From: an uncultured Pseudomonadota bacterium
GTDB lineage: Bacteria; Myxococcota_A; Bradymonadia; Bradymonadales; Bradymonadaceae
DNA: 64,000 nt
NCBI GenBank assembly: GCA_913057905.1
Contig: CAJXPB010000004.1
Coordinates: 124,001-188,000 of the forward strand
Direction: 5' to 3'
The notes below the pieces were generated by a model, which saw only the letters and a program-made list of their open reading frames with translations, did not search any database and was not told the DNA's origin. Positions 1-9,149 of this stretch are shown piece by piece. How positions within the stretch are numbered: position 1 is the first letter of the stretch; each line of letters begins with the position of its first letter. The position numbers and the translations under genes were made by a program.

Positions 1-242
1 CTACGATCTTCGGGAACCTCGACTACTTCATCAGCAACTGGGCCCTTCCGCTGGGTGGCTTCGGCGTGGCGGTCTTTGCCGGGTGGGGCGTCGACCGAGA
101 CGAGTGGTGGGACGAGATGAAGGACGACTGGTTCGGCCGCACGGCCTTCCGCGGTTGGCTCTTCTTGACCCGCGTGGTCGCCCCGCTGGCCATCATTCTC
201 ATTCTCATGAATCTCATGGGCTTTCTCAGTCTGGAAGCGTAG
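1..242 (+). CDS. NSS/SNF-family sodium-dependent transporter, C-terminal fragment
   Basis: Only the last 79 codons before the TAG at 240-242 are in the window; the frame is set by that stop and starts at base 3. The fragment reads LDYFISNWALPLGG, then a hydrophobic stretch ending FAGWGVD, a charged loop, and a last membrane helix rich in Ile/Leu. The DY-x-SNWLLPLGG-like signature followed by VAVFAGW is typical of the last helices of bacterial sodium:neurotransmitter symporters (NSS, LeuT fold), which import amino acids or related solutes with Na+. Substrate cannot be told from this fragment. It is followed after 16 bases by a peptidase-like gene on the same strand, so the two may be co-transcribed. 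Confidence 0.78.
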   Translation, partial: TIFGNLDYFISNWALPLGGFGVAVFAGWGVDRDEWWDEMKDDWFGRTAFRGWLFLTRVVAPLAIILILMNLMGFLSLEA

Positions 243-258
243 CTCCCGAGGCGTAGCC

Positions 259-831
259 ATGAACGTCCTTTGGACCGGATTCGAGCCGTTCGGCGAACAT
301 GAGTACAATCCGTCCTGGACGGTCGCACAGGCGGCGGCCGACCGCTCTGGAGGCCGGGCACTGGAGTTGCCGGTGCACTACGATGTGGAACTCGAAGCCG
401 GCGAATGGCCCGATCTGATCTGTCTGCTGGGACTCGGGGCGAGTCGCCGGCGAATTTGTCTGGAGCGCCGTGCGACAAACACCATCGGTCAGAGACCCGA
501 CAATCAGGGTGTGGTTGACGAGGGCACTGTCGAGTCTGAGGGCCCCGAACGTCGATGTACCCCGCTGCGGACCGGGTCGTTGTGGCGGGCACTGGAGCCG
601 CGGCTCAAGGCGTCGAAACTGCCCGAAGCGCGCGTCAGTGAGGACTGCGGAGACTACGTCTGCAACGCGCTCTATTTCAGGGCATTGGCCGACGGGGCGG
701 CGCCTGCGCTTTTTATTCACGTGCCGAACCTGACCGGCCGTAAGGCCACACGGCTCGGTGCTATCCTGGGCGCCCTCATCTCAGGAGACGCCGGGCGATC
801 CATCCTGCGAGGGCCAGAAGCGCGGCAATGA
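259..831 (+). CDS. Pyroglutamyl-peptidase-like protein (peptidase family C15)
   Basis: 190 aa. N-terminal TGFEPFG (residues 6-12) and NPS (17-19) match the family C15 start. The family catalytic triad can be read: Glu69 (in CLERR), Cys135 (in GDYVCN) and His154 (in FIHVP). Known C15 enzymes remove N-terminal pyroglutamate from peptides in the cytosol and are about 200-215 aa, so this one is slightly short. The region between the Glu and the Cys is divergent, so specificity is uncertain. The gene follows the transporter fragment closely, which fits peptide or amino-acid salvage. Its 3' end overlaps the convergent beta-propeller gene by 56 bp. Confidence 0.8.
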   Translation: MNVLWTGFEPFGEHEYNPSWTVAQAAADRSGGRALELPVHYDVELEAGEWPDLICLLGLGASRRRICLERRATNTIGQRPDNQGVVDEGTVESEGPERRCTPLRTGSLWRALEPRLKASKLPEARVSEDCGDYVCNALYFRALADGAAPALFIHVPNLTGRKATRLGAILGALISGDAGRSILRGPEARQ

Positions 832-1939
832 TGAGTGACTGGCGCGGCGTCTGGTCGGGGTGGTGACATCCGCGATCCAGCGGACCGGTCGAGCCCTTCG
901 AGTGGGGCACCGTCGACGTGCTCGGTGATTTGGGGTCAGGAGCCCGGTTGGCTTCCTTGGTCTCTTTCGGTCCGTCCTGTTTCTGTCGGAGTCGAATCAA
1001 CGGGGTCGGCCGTCTCTCACTGGTGAGCCACAGGTGGTTCCCGTCGACGCCGTAGGCGATCGATTCGCCCTGCGCCGTCGGCAACGGTGTGGCCATCGAC
1101 GGCGAAGCCTGAAAGGCGGATTCGAAATCCTCGCCGGTCACGCAGTAGGTGTAGACTCGACTGTAGGTCCGTATCGAGATGTGATCGCCCGACGGAGCGA
1201 CGTCGCCCGCCGTCGCCAGTTTTCCGAAGAAACTCGCATCGCTGTAGTCGAATTGCCCGATGCGTTCGGCCTCCAACACTTCGTCGTTCCCGAGTCCGAC
1301 GGTCGGATTTGGGACCCGATAGATGTCGCTGACACCCTCGTCGCGATCCTTCGATACTACGTAGAGGTGTCCCGTCTTCGGGTGAGCCAAAAGGGTTTCG
1401 GCGTCGCGGGGGCCATCTTCGTACCGAAACCGGAACGAGGTCGGCTCCTGGACGGTATGTTCGGCCGGTGAACCCTCGTCGGTACGCAGGCTCGGCTCCC
1501 GGAAACGCTGGATCGACACGGTGTCCCGTTCGGCGTCGTTGTCGCCGATGTCGGCGACGTAGATGCACGGCGTCGGTTCGTTGTTTTCGATGTCCGGGTT
1601 CCGCGGACAGGCGCCGATGGCCATGTCCTCCCAATCCTTGGGCTTGAACCCGGATAGATTCAGCGTGCCCCGGTCTTTTCCGTCTTTATCGAACAAGAAC
1701 AGCCTGGCCTGGCCCCCGGAGTCATTATGGGTCCAGAACAGTCCCGGCATCGTCCGGCTGGCGGCGAGCCCCGACGATTCGGTGATCGCTTCGGCCTGAA
1801 GGTCGGCGACGCGCTCGCCGCGGTCTTCATACGCCGGGCATTCCGAGGCACCGGCGGCGGTCGGAAGCGCCATCAGTCCGATGACGAGCATCGCTGAGGC
1901 GAATCGGAGGGGTGTTCGATGTGTAGAGTTCGTGGGCAT
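776..1939 (-). CDS. Secreted beta-propeller-like protein with C-terminal membrane/Arg tail
   Basis: 387 aa from the ATG at 1939-1937. This start is preferred over the upstream in-frame GTG (1963) because it overlaps the stop of the upstream nuclease gene as TGATG, a translational-coupling arrangement, and leaves a clean signal peptide. The mature part has SSGLAASR, WTHNDSG, DWEDMA and VADIGDN, motifs repeated in bacterial secreted propeller-type proteins of unknown function; no catalytic residues are recognised. The C-terminus has Gly-Cys, a hydrophobic helix, then Arg-rich residues, resembling MYXO-CTERM sorting tails. Function unknown; probably exported and surface-held. The fold assignment is inference. 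Confidence 0.65.
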   Translation of the reverse strand: MPTNSTHRTPLRFASAMLVIGLMALPTAAGASECPAYEDRGERVADLQAEAITESSGLAASRTMPGLFWTHNDSGGQARLFLFDKDGKDRGTLNLSGFKPKDWEDMAIGACPRNPDIENNEPTPCIYVADIGDNDAERDTVSIQRFREPSLRTDEGSPAEHTVQEPTSFRFRYEDGPRDAETLLAHPKTGHLYVVSKDRDEGVSDIYRVPNPTVGLGNDEVLEAERIGQFDYSDASFFGKLATAGDVAPSGDHISIRTYSRVYTYCVTGEDFESAFQASPSMATPLPTAQGESIAYGVDGNHLWLTSERRPTPLIRLRQKQDGPKETKEANRAPDPKSPSTSTVPHSKGSTGPLDRGCHHPDQTPRQSLIIAALLALAGWIARRLLR

Positions 1940-2721
1940 CAAGGTCGAAGGGCCAGATGACACAGTTCATCTCGGTTCCTGTACCAGTTGTGGGTCTTAG
2001 GCGACAAATACCGTTCAACCGACGCCGGCTTGCTCCACATGCCGAGGCTGCGAGTGCGAGCCCGATTCTCGGCGCGGCAGTAGTCCGCGAGGTTGGGAGC
2101 CGGATAGGCCGTGTAGGCGAAGGCGGCCCCGGCGGCGGCGAGTTCGAGGCTCAGGTCCCGTCCATCGGTGATCAGCCAGACGATGGGACGTCCATGGCGG
2201 CCGCGTTCGCATTCGTCGTCGGAGTCGGTTCGACAGGCGATCCGCACGACGCCACCTTGGGTGACCTGTTCGGCGAGCTGCCAGGCCTCGATGCCCCAGA
2301 ACTCGCCGTCACCGCCCAGGTCCGGACGTTCGATATCACAGGTGAATAGGCCCTCTGCATTCGGGCCGATGGCGCAGGCTGGCGCGTCGATTCCGGCGAG
2401 CCGTACGTGTTCGGTTCCGCGATCGGTCCGAAGTACGGCCGTGTCACCGTCGATCATATATTCGAGGGGGTAGATGCCGCCATGTCGGACGTGACCCGAG
2501 GGCCAGGGAGGATTGGCATCTCCCGGCAGGGGTTCGAGCGGAACGGGGAGACTCAGGTCTGGACCGAAGCCCGCGTCCTCCGGCCCCGATCCCCACCGTG
2601 GGTCGGTGCCGAACTCAGGGACGTCGACTTGACAGCACAATTGCAGGTAGACAATCACCGAAAGGCACGCGAGTACGCCGCACGTCGATGCCCGACCGAG
2701 GTCCTTCCATCTCTGCTCCAT
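1939..2721 (-). CDS. Thermonuclease-like (SNase-fold) exported protein
   Basis: 260 aa. The N-terminus has a hydrophobic segment (about residues 13-29, including Cys-Cys) consistent with export or anchoring. A Pro-rich linker follows, then an SNase/TNase fold: MIDGDTA, VRLAGIDAPA, and near the end NRARTRSLGMW, the usual C-terminal signature. Staphylococcal-type nucleases cleave DNA/RNA using Arg, Glu and Arg residues. The Arg in VRLAGID is seen, and RHGR replaces the usual D-R-Y-G-R stretch, so activity is likely but not certain. A good Shine-Dalgarno (GGAGGGG) lies just upstream of 2721. Coupled by TGATG to the following propeller gene, suggesting joint secretion. Confidence 0.75.
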   Translation of the reverse strand: MEQRWKDLGRASTCGVLACLSVIVYLQLCCQVDVPEFGTDPRWGSGPEDAGFGPDLSLPVPLEPLPGDANPPWPSGHVRHGGIYPLEYMIDGDTAVLRTDRGTEHVRLAGIDAPACAIGPNAEGLFTCDIERPDLGGDGEFWGIEAWQLAEQVTQGGVVRIACRTDSDDECERGRHGRPIVWLITDGRDLSLELAAAGAAFAYTAYPAPNLADYCRAENRARTRSLGMWSKPASVERYLSPKTHNWYRNRDELCHLALRP

Positions 2722-2825
2722 TTCCCCTCCCGTCCGTATCTTCGTCTACCGCGCACTATAGCGAATCGACGGGCCGGCGGGAAGCGATGGCGCAGAGATT
2801 ACTCTCTACAGAGGTCTGAGCGACG

Positions 2826-4139
2826 ATGGAATCTGGATCCTTTCTGACTGACGCAGCGACAGGGGACGAACGATTTCGTCTGGAACGGCATCTGACAACC
2901 GGGCGGGAGCACGAGCTCGTGCTGGTTCAAGACACCGAACGCGATGACACATGGTGTTGTGCGCGGACGATCCTGTATGACCCCGGCCGAAGCCACGATG
3001 CGGAATACGTGGAGTTTCGGCGCGATCTGCTGCGTCGGCAGCGCTCGCTGTTGGAATCGGTCGACATCGCCGGTCTGCCGACGTTTCGGGGCTGGGTCGA
3101 GCTCGAACAGGGCGACGACACCGAACCGATCGTCGTGTGCGACTTCATCGAGGGGCGTTCCCTGTACGACTACGTCACCCGGGAGTCGCCCCACGGGTTG
3201 AAGCCGGCGCCGGCGACGACTGCGATGCGCAAGGTCGCCGAGGTGGTGGCCGAGCTGCACGACGCCGGATGGTTGTTCCGTGATCTCGACCCCAGACACG
3301 TCATCGTCGACGAGTCCGGCGACTTCGTCGGTCTGGCCGGATTCGGCAACGCGGTGAGACGCGACGAGGACGAGCTCAATCCGACCCGACTCGAGGGCTA
3401 CAGCGACGCTCCGTACGTGGCCCCCGAGGTCCGAAATGAGCGAAGCGGCGCCACTCTCGAGCCGGGGGCAGATATCTACAGTCTCGGGGCGCTGGCCAGC
3501 TTCGTGTTGACCGGCCGCGAGCCGACTCACCGCGTCGAGAGTCCGCTGGAGGGGCCGGCCTACGACAAGTTGCTCGAGCTCGATCCACCGGGTTTGACGC
3601 TGCTCGTCGCCCGGTGTCTGCAGCCTCGGGCCAAGGATCGCCTCGAGTCGGTCGATCAATTCGTCGAATACACGAGCCCGGGTCGGCAGCCCGAGCCCGA
3701 TGAAATTGGCGTGACCCGAAGCGACTTGCCCGAACCGTGGGAGGGGGCTCGCCCGCCTCGCCAGCAGCGTAGCCTTGAGAGCAAGATTTCGACCGGCCCG
3801 CTGGTCAGTGTGGCGCGTGACGAAGACGATGACGGCGCACCGGCCATGGGTGGGCCAACCGACCAGTCCGGACCCGTAGCCGAGTTTCAAAAAAAGGATG
3901 CGCCGACGAAACCCGATTATCCCGAACCCGATGACATGCCGGAAGAGCAAGATCGCCGCGAGGTTAGCATGGCCGAGCAGGTCGAGAGTCGGGATGGCGA
4001 CAGAGTCCTTCCAGAGCCCTCGGATCGCCTGCCGCCGATCGAAGACCTGCCAACGGCCTGGCGTTTGGCATTGACCTGGGGGCTGCCCGCCCTTGGGGTG
4101 CTCGTGGCCGTCGTGCTGGTGTGGTTCGGCGTGCTCTAA
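2826..4139 (+). CDS. Membrane-anchored protein-kinase-fold protein, probable pseudokinase
   Basis: 437 aa. Residues about 17-275 follow the Ser/Thr kinase layout, but key residues are changed. The Gly-rich loop is degenerate (TTGREHEL). The VAIK lysine position reads CARTI (Arg47). The catalytic-loop Asp is present (FRDLDPRH, 151-160) without the usual Lys and Asn. The DFG motif is GFG (172-174). The APE-like motif (APEV) and the DIYSLG helix are intact. A charged, Pro/Glu-rich linker (about 290-405) leads to a single C-terminal membrane helix. Likely a binding or scaffold protein on the membrane rather than an active kinase. Its stop overlaps the convergent phosphatase gene by 4 bp. Confidence 0.75.
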   Translation: MESGSFLTDAATGDERFRLERHLTTGREHELVLVQDTERDDTWCCARTILYDPGRSHDAEYVEFRRDLLRRQRSLLESVDIAGLPTFRGWVELEQGDDTEPIVVCDFIEGRSLYDYVTRESPHGLKPAPATTAMRKVAEVVAELHDAGWLFRDLDPRHVIVDESGDFVGLAGFGNAVRRDEDELNPTRLEGYSDAPYVAPEVRNERSGATLEPGADIYSLGALASFVLTGREPTHRVESPLEGPAYDKLLELDPPGLTLLVARCLQPRAKDRLESVDQFVEYTSPGRQPEPDEIGVTRSDLPEPWEGARPPRQQRSLESKISTGPLVSVARDEDDDGAPAMGGPTDQSGPVAEFQKKDAPTKPDYPEPDDMPEEQDRREVSMAEQVESRDGDRVLPEPSDRLPPIEDLPTAWRLALTWGLPALGVLVAVVLVWFGVL

Positions 4140-5596
4140 CCATCGCGGCGGCGCCAGAGGAGGGCTCCTGCGAAGGCCAGACAGGCCAGCACAAGTCCGA
4201 CCAGGCTGCGGTGTTCCAGAATGGAGCTGGTCTGCCGGGTCTGTTTCGTGTCGGAGGCGTCGTCCATGGTGGCGTCGGCCGGAAGCCGGCGTGATGTCAC
4301 GGGTTGAGCTTGCTCGGACGTCTCCTCGGCCTCCTCGTGCTCGACCGGCGGGCGGCGTGCCTGACGCTCGTAGGCATCCAGGACCTCGCCGTCCAAGCCG
4401 AGGGCCTGATACGTGAGCGTATCGTCTTGAAACGTCAGTTTCTGGATGTGATGGGCGCGCTTGGCCATCCCTGGCGGCTGCAGATACCAGCGGTCGGTGT
4501 CCGGGGTGCGTTGAGCCACACCCAGTCCCCCTTCGCCCACGTAGACGACTCCGTCGGGGTCGCGCCCTCCCCGTTTGATGGGGACCGTGCGTTTGAGCAC
4601 GTGGCCGTCGGATTCGCACACCAGGTCGACCTGGAACTCTTCGAACAGAGGGACCCAGTGTTTGCGAGCGGCGCCGGGGCGTTTGACGGCCGGATAGGCC
4701 GGCCGGTGGTAGTTGGCGATGACCCATCGGCGCGTGTCGGCGAGCCGTTCGAGTTGGCTCGCCAGCCAATTGCGCTGGTCGCCGGCGATGGGCGCGTTGG
4801 TGTCGAGGGTGACGATCCCGATGTGCGAGCCGATGGTCGTCGTCCAGTAGTCCCGCGTGTTTCCGGCGGGCTGGCCCCACACCGCGTTGTAGTTGTCGGG
4901 GGTCTCCGGGTCGGCCTGATGCGGTGAGAATTCGTGATTCCCCCGGGCTGGAATGACCGGAAGGAGCTCACCGTCGGGTCCGGTCGTGAGATCCCAGTCG
5001 TCGAGCCATCCGTCCCAATCCTCCCACACCATGGAGTGTTCGACGTAGTCACCGCCATGAAGCATGGCGACGATGCGGTCGTCCTGCCGAACCATGCGCC
5101 GGATCTGCCGGTTGACGCGGCGGCGGTCCTTGCGATCGGAGCGGGAATCGCCGCCGTACAGAACGGCGACGGGCCGGTTGTCGTCGGGGGCTGTCTCGAA
5201 GGTGTAGGTTCTGGAGCGGTGCTCGCCGGAGACGACGCGGAATCGGTACCGGGTGTCCGGCTGGAGATCGGCGAGGACGGCGTGATGGAAGGTCGCGTGA
5301 TCGAGGCGTTCCTCGATGTGTCGATCGGCCTTCGTGGCCAGGGGGAGCTGCGATTCTGGGCCGCCGGCGCGCCCCCACAGGACTCGGTGCTTGGCGTCAG
5401 GCCGTTCGGCATGAGCGCCCGGGGTGTGCCAGACGATTGTAGCCCGATGGGCGGGATCCTCGAGCCAGACCACTCGGGGATGTTGTGGGCCGGTCGTATC
5501 CGCCGCCGAGATGAGCGGGCTCCCGACGATCAGAAGAATGGTCAGGGCGGCGGCAAACGTCGGGATCGGCGAGGATGAGCGGGCCAAGTCAGTCAC
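4136..5596 (-). CDS. Purple-acid-phosphatase-like metallophosphoesterase, exported, C-terminal helix
   Basis: 486 aa with a signal peptide (hydrophobic about 12-31), an N-terminal fibronectin-III/PAP-type beta domain ending in DLQPDTRYRFRV, and a calcineurin-like domain: GGDSRSDR, HGGDY, ARGNHEF, NYHRP and DGHVLKR. It ends with a membrane helix and Arg-Arg-Arg. Known PAPs use a two-metal site. Here the two Asp, the Asn-His and the VxxH-type His are present, but the motif-2 Tyr appears as Glu (GDYVE) and the second His of GHxH as Leu (GHVL), so the metal site may differ. Starts within 8 bp of the end of the upstream membrane-protein gene; probably the same operon. Confidence 0.78.
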   Translation of the reverse strand: MTDLARSSSPIPTFAAALTILLIVGSPLISAADTTGPQHPRVVWLEDPAHRATIVWHTPGAHAERPDAKHRVLWGRAGGPESQLPLATKADRHIEERLDHATFHHAVLADLQPDTRYRFRVVSGEHRSRTYTFETAPDDNRPVAVLYGGDSRSDRKDRRRVNRQIRRMVRQDDRIVAMLHGGDYVEHSMVWEDWDGWLDDWDLTTGPDGELLPVIPARGNHEFSPHQADPETPDNYNAVWGQPAGNTRDYWTTTIGSHIGIVTLDTNAPIAGDQRNWLASQLERLADTRRWVIANYHRPAYPAVKRPGAARKHWVPLFEEFQVDLVCESDGHVLKRTVPIKRGGRDPDGVVYVGEGGLGVAQRTPDTDRWYLQPPGMAKRAHHIQKLTFQDDTLTYQALGLDGEVLDAYERQARRPPVEHEEAEETSEQAQPVTSRRLPADATMDDASDTKQTRQTSSILEHRSLVGLVLACLAFAGALLWRRRDG

Positions 5597-6386
5597 GTGC
5601 GTGCGTGGTCGGTGATTCGTCGCGAACAGAATGAAGCCAGAGGAGGGTCAGGGGCAAGCCGCCATTTGCGGCTCTCAGGAGGACGGCCGGGTATCTCGCC
5701 CAGCCGCCGAAGACGACCCGTGCGCTCGCCGCCAAGGCCGCCCAGATCGCCATCCAGCCGAGTAGGACTCTCCATCGGAGGCCCGCCAGAACCAGTGCGG
5801 CCAGAACGAGGTCCTGAAATCCGATCGCGGTCACTACGAGCGTCGCCGTTGAATCGGCGAGGGTCGGACCGGGTAACAACTCCGACGCCGACACGACGTA
5901 ATCGACAAAGCGGGGGTGCCAGCGGAGCGCCTCCCAGCCGTGTGCCAGAAATGTCGCCCCGATGGCGGCGCGCAGCAGTCGTTGAAGGGCGATGTGCGAC
6001 GCGTGCGGGCTCAGTCGTTCCCACCAGGCCAGGACGACGGGTGCGAGGATCTGTGAGGCGTGTGCGGGGACCGCCAAATACGAGAGTCGGTGCCCGCGCA
6101 TCCAGGTCTCGGCGGAGGCGTCCAGCAGAAACCAGCCGGCGACGGGGTACAACAGCCAGCGTGCCCGGTGGCGAATGGCAAAGAGGCTGGCCAGGAGCGT
6201 CCATCCGACGCCGACGTCGGAGATCACCTGAGCGACTGGCTCCGAGACCTCCAGGCCCAGCCACATCGCTTCGAATGCGGCAGTCTCTCCGGACCACGAC
6301 TGGAGGGCATACCCGATGGCCTGCAGGGCCACGATGGCGGTCAGAAGGAGGGTGACGGCACTCCAGCCGCGTCGCTCGTGGTTCAT
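5589..6386 (-). CDS. Polytopic membrane protein of unknown function
   Basis: 265 aa with about six to seven hydrophobic segments (first at about 10-30, then around 58-72, 78-90, 107-122, 138-150, 185-205 and 208-255), separated by short Arg-rich loops. No family motif is recognised; the general look is that of small DoxX-like or uncharacterised inner-membrane proteins, but I cannot place it. The ATG overlaps the clpB stop as ATGA, so it is probably translated from the clpB message; it then overlaps the phosphatase start by 8 bp. A longer frame on the same strand (5593-6420) lacks membrane character and looks like a shadow. Confidence 0.6.
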   Translation of the reverse strand: MNHERRGWSAVTLLLTAIVALQAIGYALQSWSGETAAFEAMWLGLEVSEPVAQVISDVGVGWTLLASLFAIRHRARWLLYPVAGWFLLDASAETWMRGHRLSYLAVPAHASQILAPVVLAWWERLSPHASHIALQRLLRAAIGATFLAHGWEALRWHPRFVDYVVSASELLPGPTLADSTATLVVTAIGFQDLVLAALVLAGLRWRVLLGWMAIWAALAASARVVFGGWARYPAVLLRAANGGLPLTLLWLHSVRDESPTTHARD

Positions 6387-9067
6387 TCCGAGGCCGGTTC
6401 CACGGCGGTCGGGGTCGCATCGTCCTCGCCGTCGTCCTCGCGGGCGTCGGTGGCTTGGCTGCCGCCCTCGAAGACGAGTTCGCTGCCGTCCTCGGAGACC
6501 TGGGTGACGATGTGGTCGCCTTCGCCGAAGCGGCCTTCGAGGATGTCGACGGCGAGGGGGTCGTGGATGTAGTCCGCGATGGCGCGGTTGAGCGGACGGG
6601 CCCCGTACTCCGGTTCGTAGCCCGCTTCGGCCAGGAAGTTGCGGCAGGCGTCGGTCAGCTCGATCGTCATCTTTCGGTTGGCGAGAAGCTCGGCCAATTC
6701 GCGCTCCTTGATCGAGACGATCTTGCGGATGACATCGCGACTCAGCGATTTGAAGACGATGGGCGCGTCGAGCCGGTTGAGGAACTCGGGGCGAAAGTGG
6801 TCTCGGAGGATGTCTTCGACTTCGTCACCGAGCTCATCGTCCGAGACCGCGCCGGTCAGATCCATGATCCGGCGGCTGCCGACGTTGGAGGTCAGCAGGA
6901 TGACGGTGTTGCTGAAGTCAATCTCCCGACCTTGGCTGTCGGTCAGACGCCCCTCGTCCATGACCTGAAGCAGGATATTGAAGACGTCGGGGTGAGCCTT
7001 TTCGGCCTCGTCGAAGAGGACGACGGAGTAGGGCTTCAGGCGGACGGCCTCTGTCAACACGCCTCCCTGTTCGCTGCCGACGTACCCGCGCGCCGAGCCG
7101 ATGAGGGTGTTGACCTTCGATTGTTCCATGTACTCGGACATGTCGATGCGGATCAGTGCATCTTCGCTGTCGAACAGAAACTCCGACAGTGCTTTGGCGA
7201 GCTCGGTCTTCCCGACGCCGGTGGGACCTACGAACATGAAATTACCGATCGGCTTGTCCGGGTTCCGCAGTCCGGCTCTCGACCGCCAGATCGCCCGGCT
7301 GATCTCATCGATCGCGTGGTCCTGACCGACGACGCGACGCCGAAGCCTGTCTGGCATATTGAGCAGTTTTTCGCGTTCCGACTCCATCATTTTGCTGACG
7401 GGAATGCCGGTCCAGTCGGCCACGACTTCTCCGACGTCGCTGTCATCGACGTAGTCCTTCAGAAGCCGTTCTTCGCGGTGAATCTCGTCGAGCTCCTCTT
7501 CGGCCGCTTCGATCTGTTCTTTGATCTTGGGAATGGCACTGTATTTCAATTCGGCGGCGCGACCGAGTTCACCGGAGCGATTGGCCTCGGCGATCTCGCG
7601 CTCGGTGGCGTCGAGCTCCTCTTTGAGCGACGTCAGTTCCTCGAGGGCATCGCGTTCGAGCTCCCATCGATGTCGAAGCCGCTCGGCCTCCTCCTCCAGG
7701 CTCTCGATGTCATTCGAGAGGGTCTCCCGCGCTTCGACGGTATCGGGGTCGGTGGCGTCTTCCAGCGACCGGCGTTCGGTACGGAGCTTGTCGATCTGTC
7801 GTTCGACGGCATCGAGTTCGGTCGGCTTACTGTCGATCTCGATACGCAGTCGACTCGCGGCCTCGTCGACGGCGTCGATCGCCTTGTCGGGTAGGGCGCG
7901 GTCGGTCACGTATCGGTCCGTCATCTCGGCGGCGGCGGTCAAGGCCTTGTCGGTGATCTGGACGCCGTGATGGATCTCATACTGGTGCTTGATGCCGCGC
8001 AGAATCGAGACGCAGCCGTCGACGTCGACTTCCTCGACGTGGATGGTCTGGAAGCGACGCTCCAGGGCGGCATCCTCCTCGATGTATTCGCGGTATTCGT
8101 CGACGGTCGTCGTGCCAATGAGGCTGATGGTGCCGCGGGCGAGTTCCGGCTTCAGGAGGTTCGCGGCATTGGTCGACCCATCCTTGCCGCCGGCGCCGAC
8201 GATCTGGTGGATTTCGTCGATGAACAGCAGGATGCGTCCCTGACTGTCGACGACGTCCTGGATGATCGCCTTGATGCGCTCCTCGAATTGACCGCGCAGG
8301 CTGGTTCCGGCGACCAGGGACCCGACATCGAGTCTCAAGAGTCGCTTGTTCTTGAGGCCATCGGGAACGTCGCCGGCGACGATGCGCTGGGCGAGCGCCT
8401 CGACGACGGCGGTTTTGCCGACGCCGGGGGCGCCGATCAGGACGGGGTTGTTTTTGCTGCGCCGCGACAGCACCTGGGTGATCCGTCGAATCTCGGTGTC
8501 GCGGCCGATGACCGGGTCGAGTTTGTCGTTCCCGGCGAGTTCGGTCAGATCCTCGGCGAATTTGTCGAGCGTCTCGGAGACCGCGACGTCGCCACCGGAG
8601 TCGGACGAGGAGCCGCCGGGACTCTTTTCGATGAGTTCTTCGAGAGCCTCGGTGGTAGCCCCGGCTTTCTGCAGCACTTTCGACGCGTAGCTTTCGGGCT
8701 GGTCGGCGCAGGCGATCAGAATGTGTTCGATGTGGGTGTACTGGTCGCCGAAGTCATCGGCGACGGCCTCGGCATCCTCCAGCGCGTTCAGCAGCGGCTT
8801 TGCCACGTAGATCTGGTCGTCGCCGCGCTTGTAGGATTTCTGCTTGAGTTCGAGCTCCTCGATCAGATCTCGACCGATCGCCTTCGGGTCCGCTTCGATA
8901 CGTCGGAGGACCGTCGACGCCACACCGTCGTCCTCCTCGAGCGCCGAGACGAGCAAGTGCTCGATGTCGACGTGGGTGTGGTCGAGATCGCGGGCGAGGT
9001 CTTGAGCGCGAGAGAGCGCTTTGCGGGCCTTTTTCGTGAATTTCGACAGGTCGAAGGTCTTGGACAT
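6383..9067 (-). CDS. clpB: ATP-dependent disaggregase ClpB
   Basis: 894 aa, close to the usual 850-870. Order: Clp N-domain repeats (about 5-145), AAA+ domain 1 with Walker A GAPGVGKT (212-219) and Walker B LFIDE, the coiled-coil middle domain (about 408-535) that separates ClpB from ClpA/ClpX, then AAA+ domain 2 starting at [10 protein letters not shown] with Walker A GPTGVGKT (614-621) and LFDEAEKAH. No IGF/IGL loop for ClpP docking was noticed. ClpB works with DnaK to resolve protein aggregates in the cytosol. An acidic C-terminal tail (EDDGEDD) is extra. No clear CIRCE or heat-shock promoter was found in the 82 bp upstream. Confidence 0.95.
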   Translation of the reverse strand: MSKTFDLSKFTKKARKALSRAQDLARDLDHTHVDIEHLLVSALEEDDGVASTVLRRIEADPKAIGRDLIEELELKQKSYKRGDDQIYVAKPLLNALEDAEAVADDFGDQYTHIEHILIACADQPESYASKVLQKAGATTEALEELIEKSPGGSSSDSGGDVAVSETLDKFAEDLTELAGNDKLDPVIGRDTEIRRITQVLSRRSKNNPVLIGAPGVGKTAVVEALAQRIVAGDVPDGLKNKRLLRLDVGSLVAGTSLRGQFEERIKAIIQDVVDSQGRILLFIDEIHQIVGAGGKDGSTNAANLLKPELARGTISLIGTTTVDEYREYIEEDAALERRFQTIHVEEVDVDGCVSILRGIKHQYEIHHGVQITDKALTAAAEMTDRYVTDRALPDKAIDAVDEAASRLRIEIDSKPTELDAVERQIDKLRTERRSLEDATDPDTVEARETLSNDIESLEEEAERLRHRWELERDALEELTSLKEELDATEREIAEANRSGELGRAAELKYSAIPKIKEQIEAAEEELDEIHREERLLKDYVDDSDVGEVVADWTGIPVSKMMESEREKLLNMPDRLRRRVVGQDHAIDEISRAIWRSRAGLRNPDKPIGNFMFVGPTGVGKTELAKALSEFLFDSEDALIRIDMSEYMEQSKVNTLIGSARGYVGSEQGGVLTEAVRLKPYSVVLFDEAEKAHPDVFNILLQVMDEGRLTDSQGREIDFSNTVILLTSNVGSRRIMDLTGAVSDDELGDEVEDILRDHFRPEFLNRLDAPIVFKSLSRDVIRKIVSIKERELAELLANRKMTIELTDACRNFLAEAGYEPEYGARPLNRAIADYIHDPLAVDILEGRFGEGDHIVTQVSEDGSELVFEGGSQATDAREDDGEDDATPTAVEPASE

Positions 9068-9149
9068 AGTGGGAGAACCTTCAGGTCAGTTGGAGTCGAG
9101 GCCGGTTGACAGGGTATTTGCTGGTCAGGCCGGGGCGCAACACAGGGCG

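Noticed and set aside
2799..4880. 693-codon minus-strand open frame across the pseudokinase and phosphatase
   Set aside because: It crosses two well-supported genes and has Arg/Pro-rich shadow composition.
5593..6420. 275-codon frame overlapping the membrane protein gene on the same strand
   Set aside because: Arg/Pro-rich with no membrane character; the alternative frame has regular helices and an ATGA junction with clpB.
6455..7894. 479-codon open frame antisense to clpB
   Set aside because: It is the mirror of clpB codons in a high-GC gene; no ribosome site and no recognisable motif, while the minus-strand frame is a full ClpB.
9068..9149. Possible CIRCE or sigma-32 promoter before clpB
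   Set aside because: No inverted TTAGCACTC-type element and no convincing CCCCAT-type -10; left unassigned.
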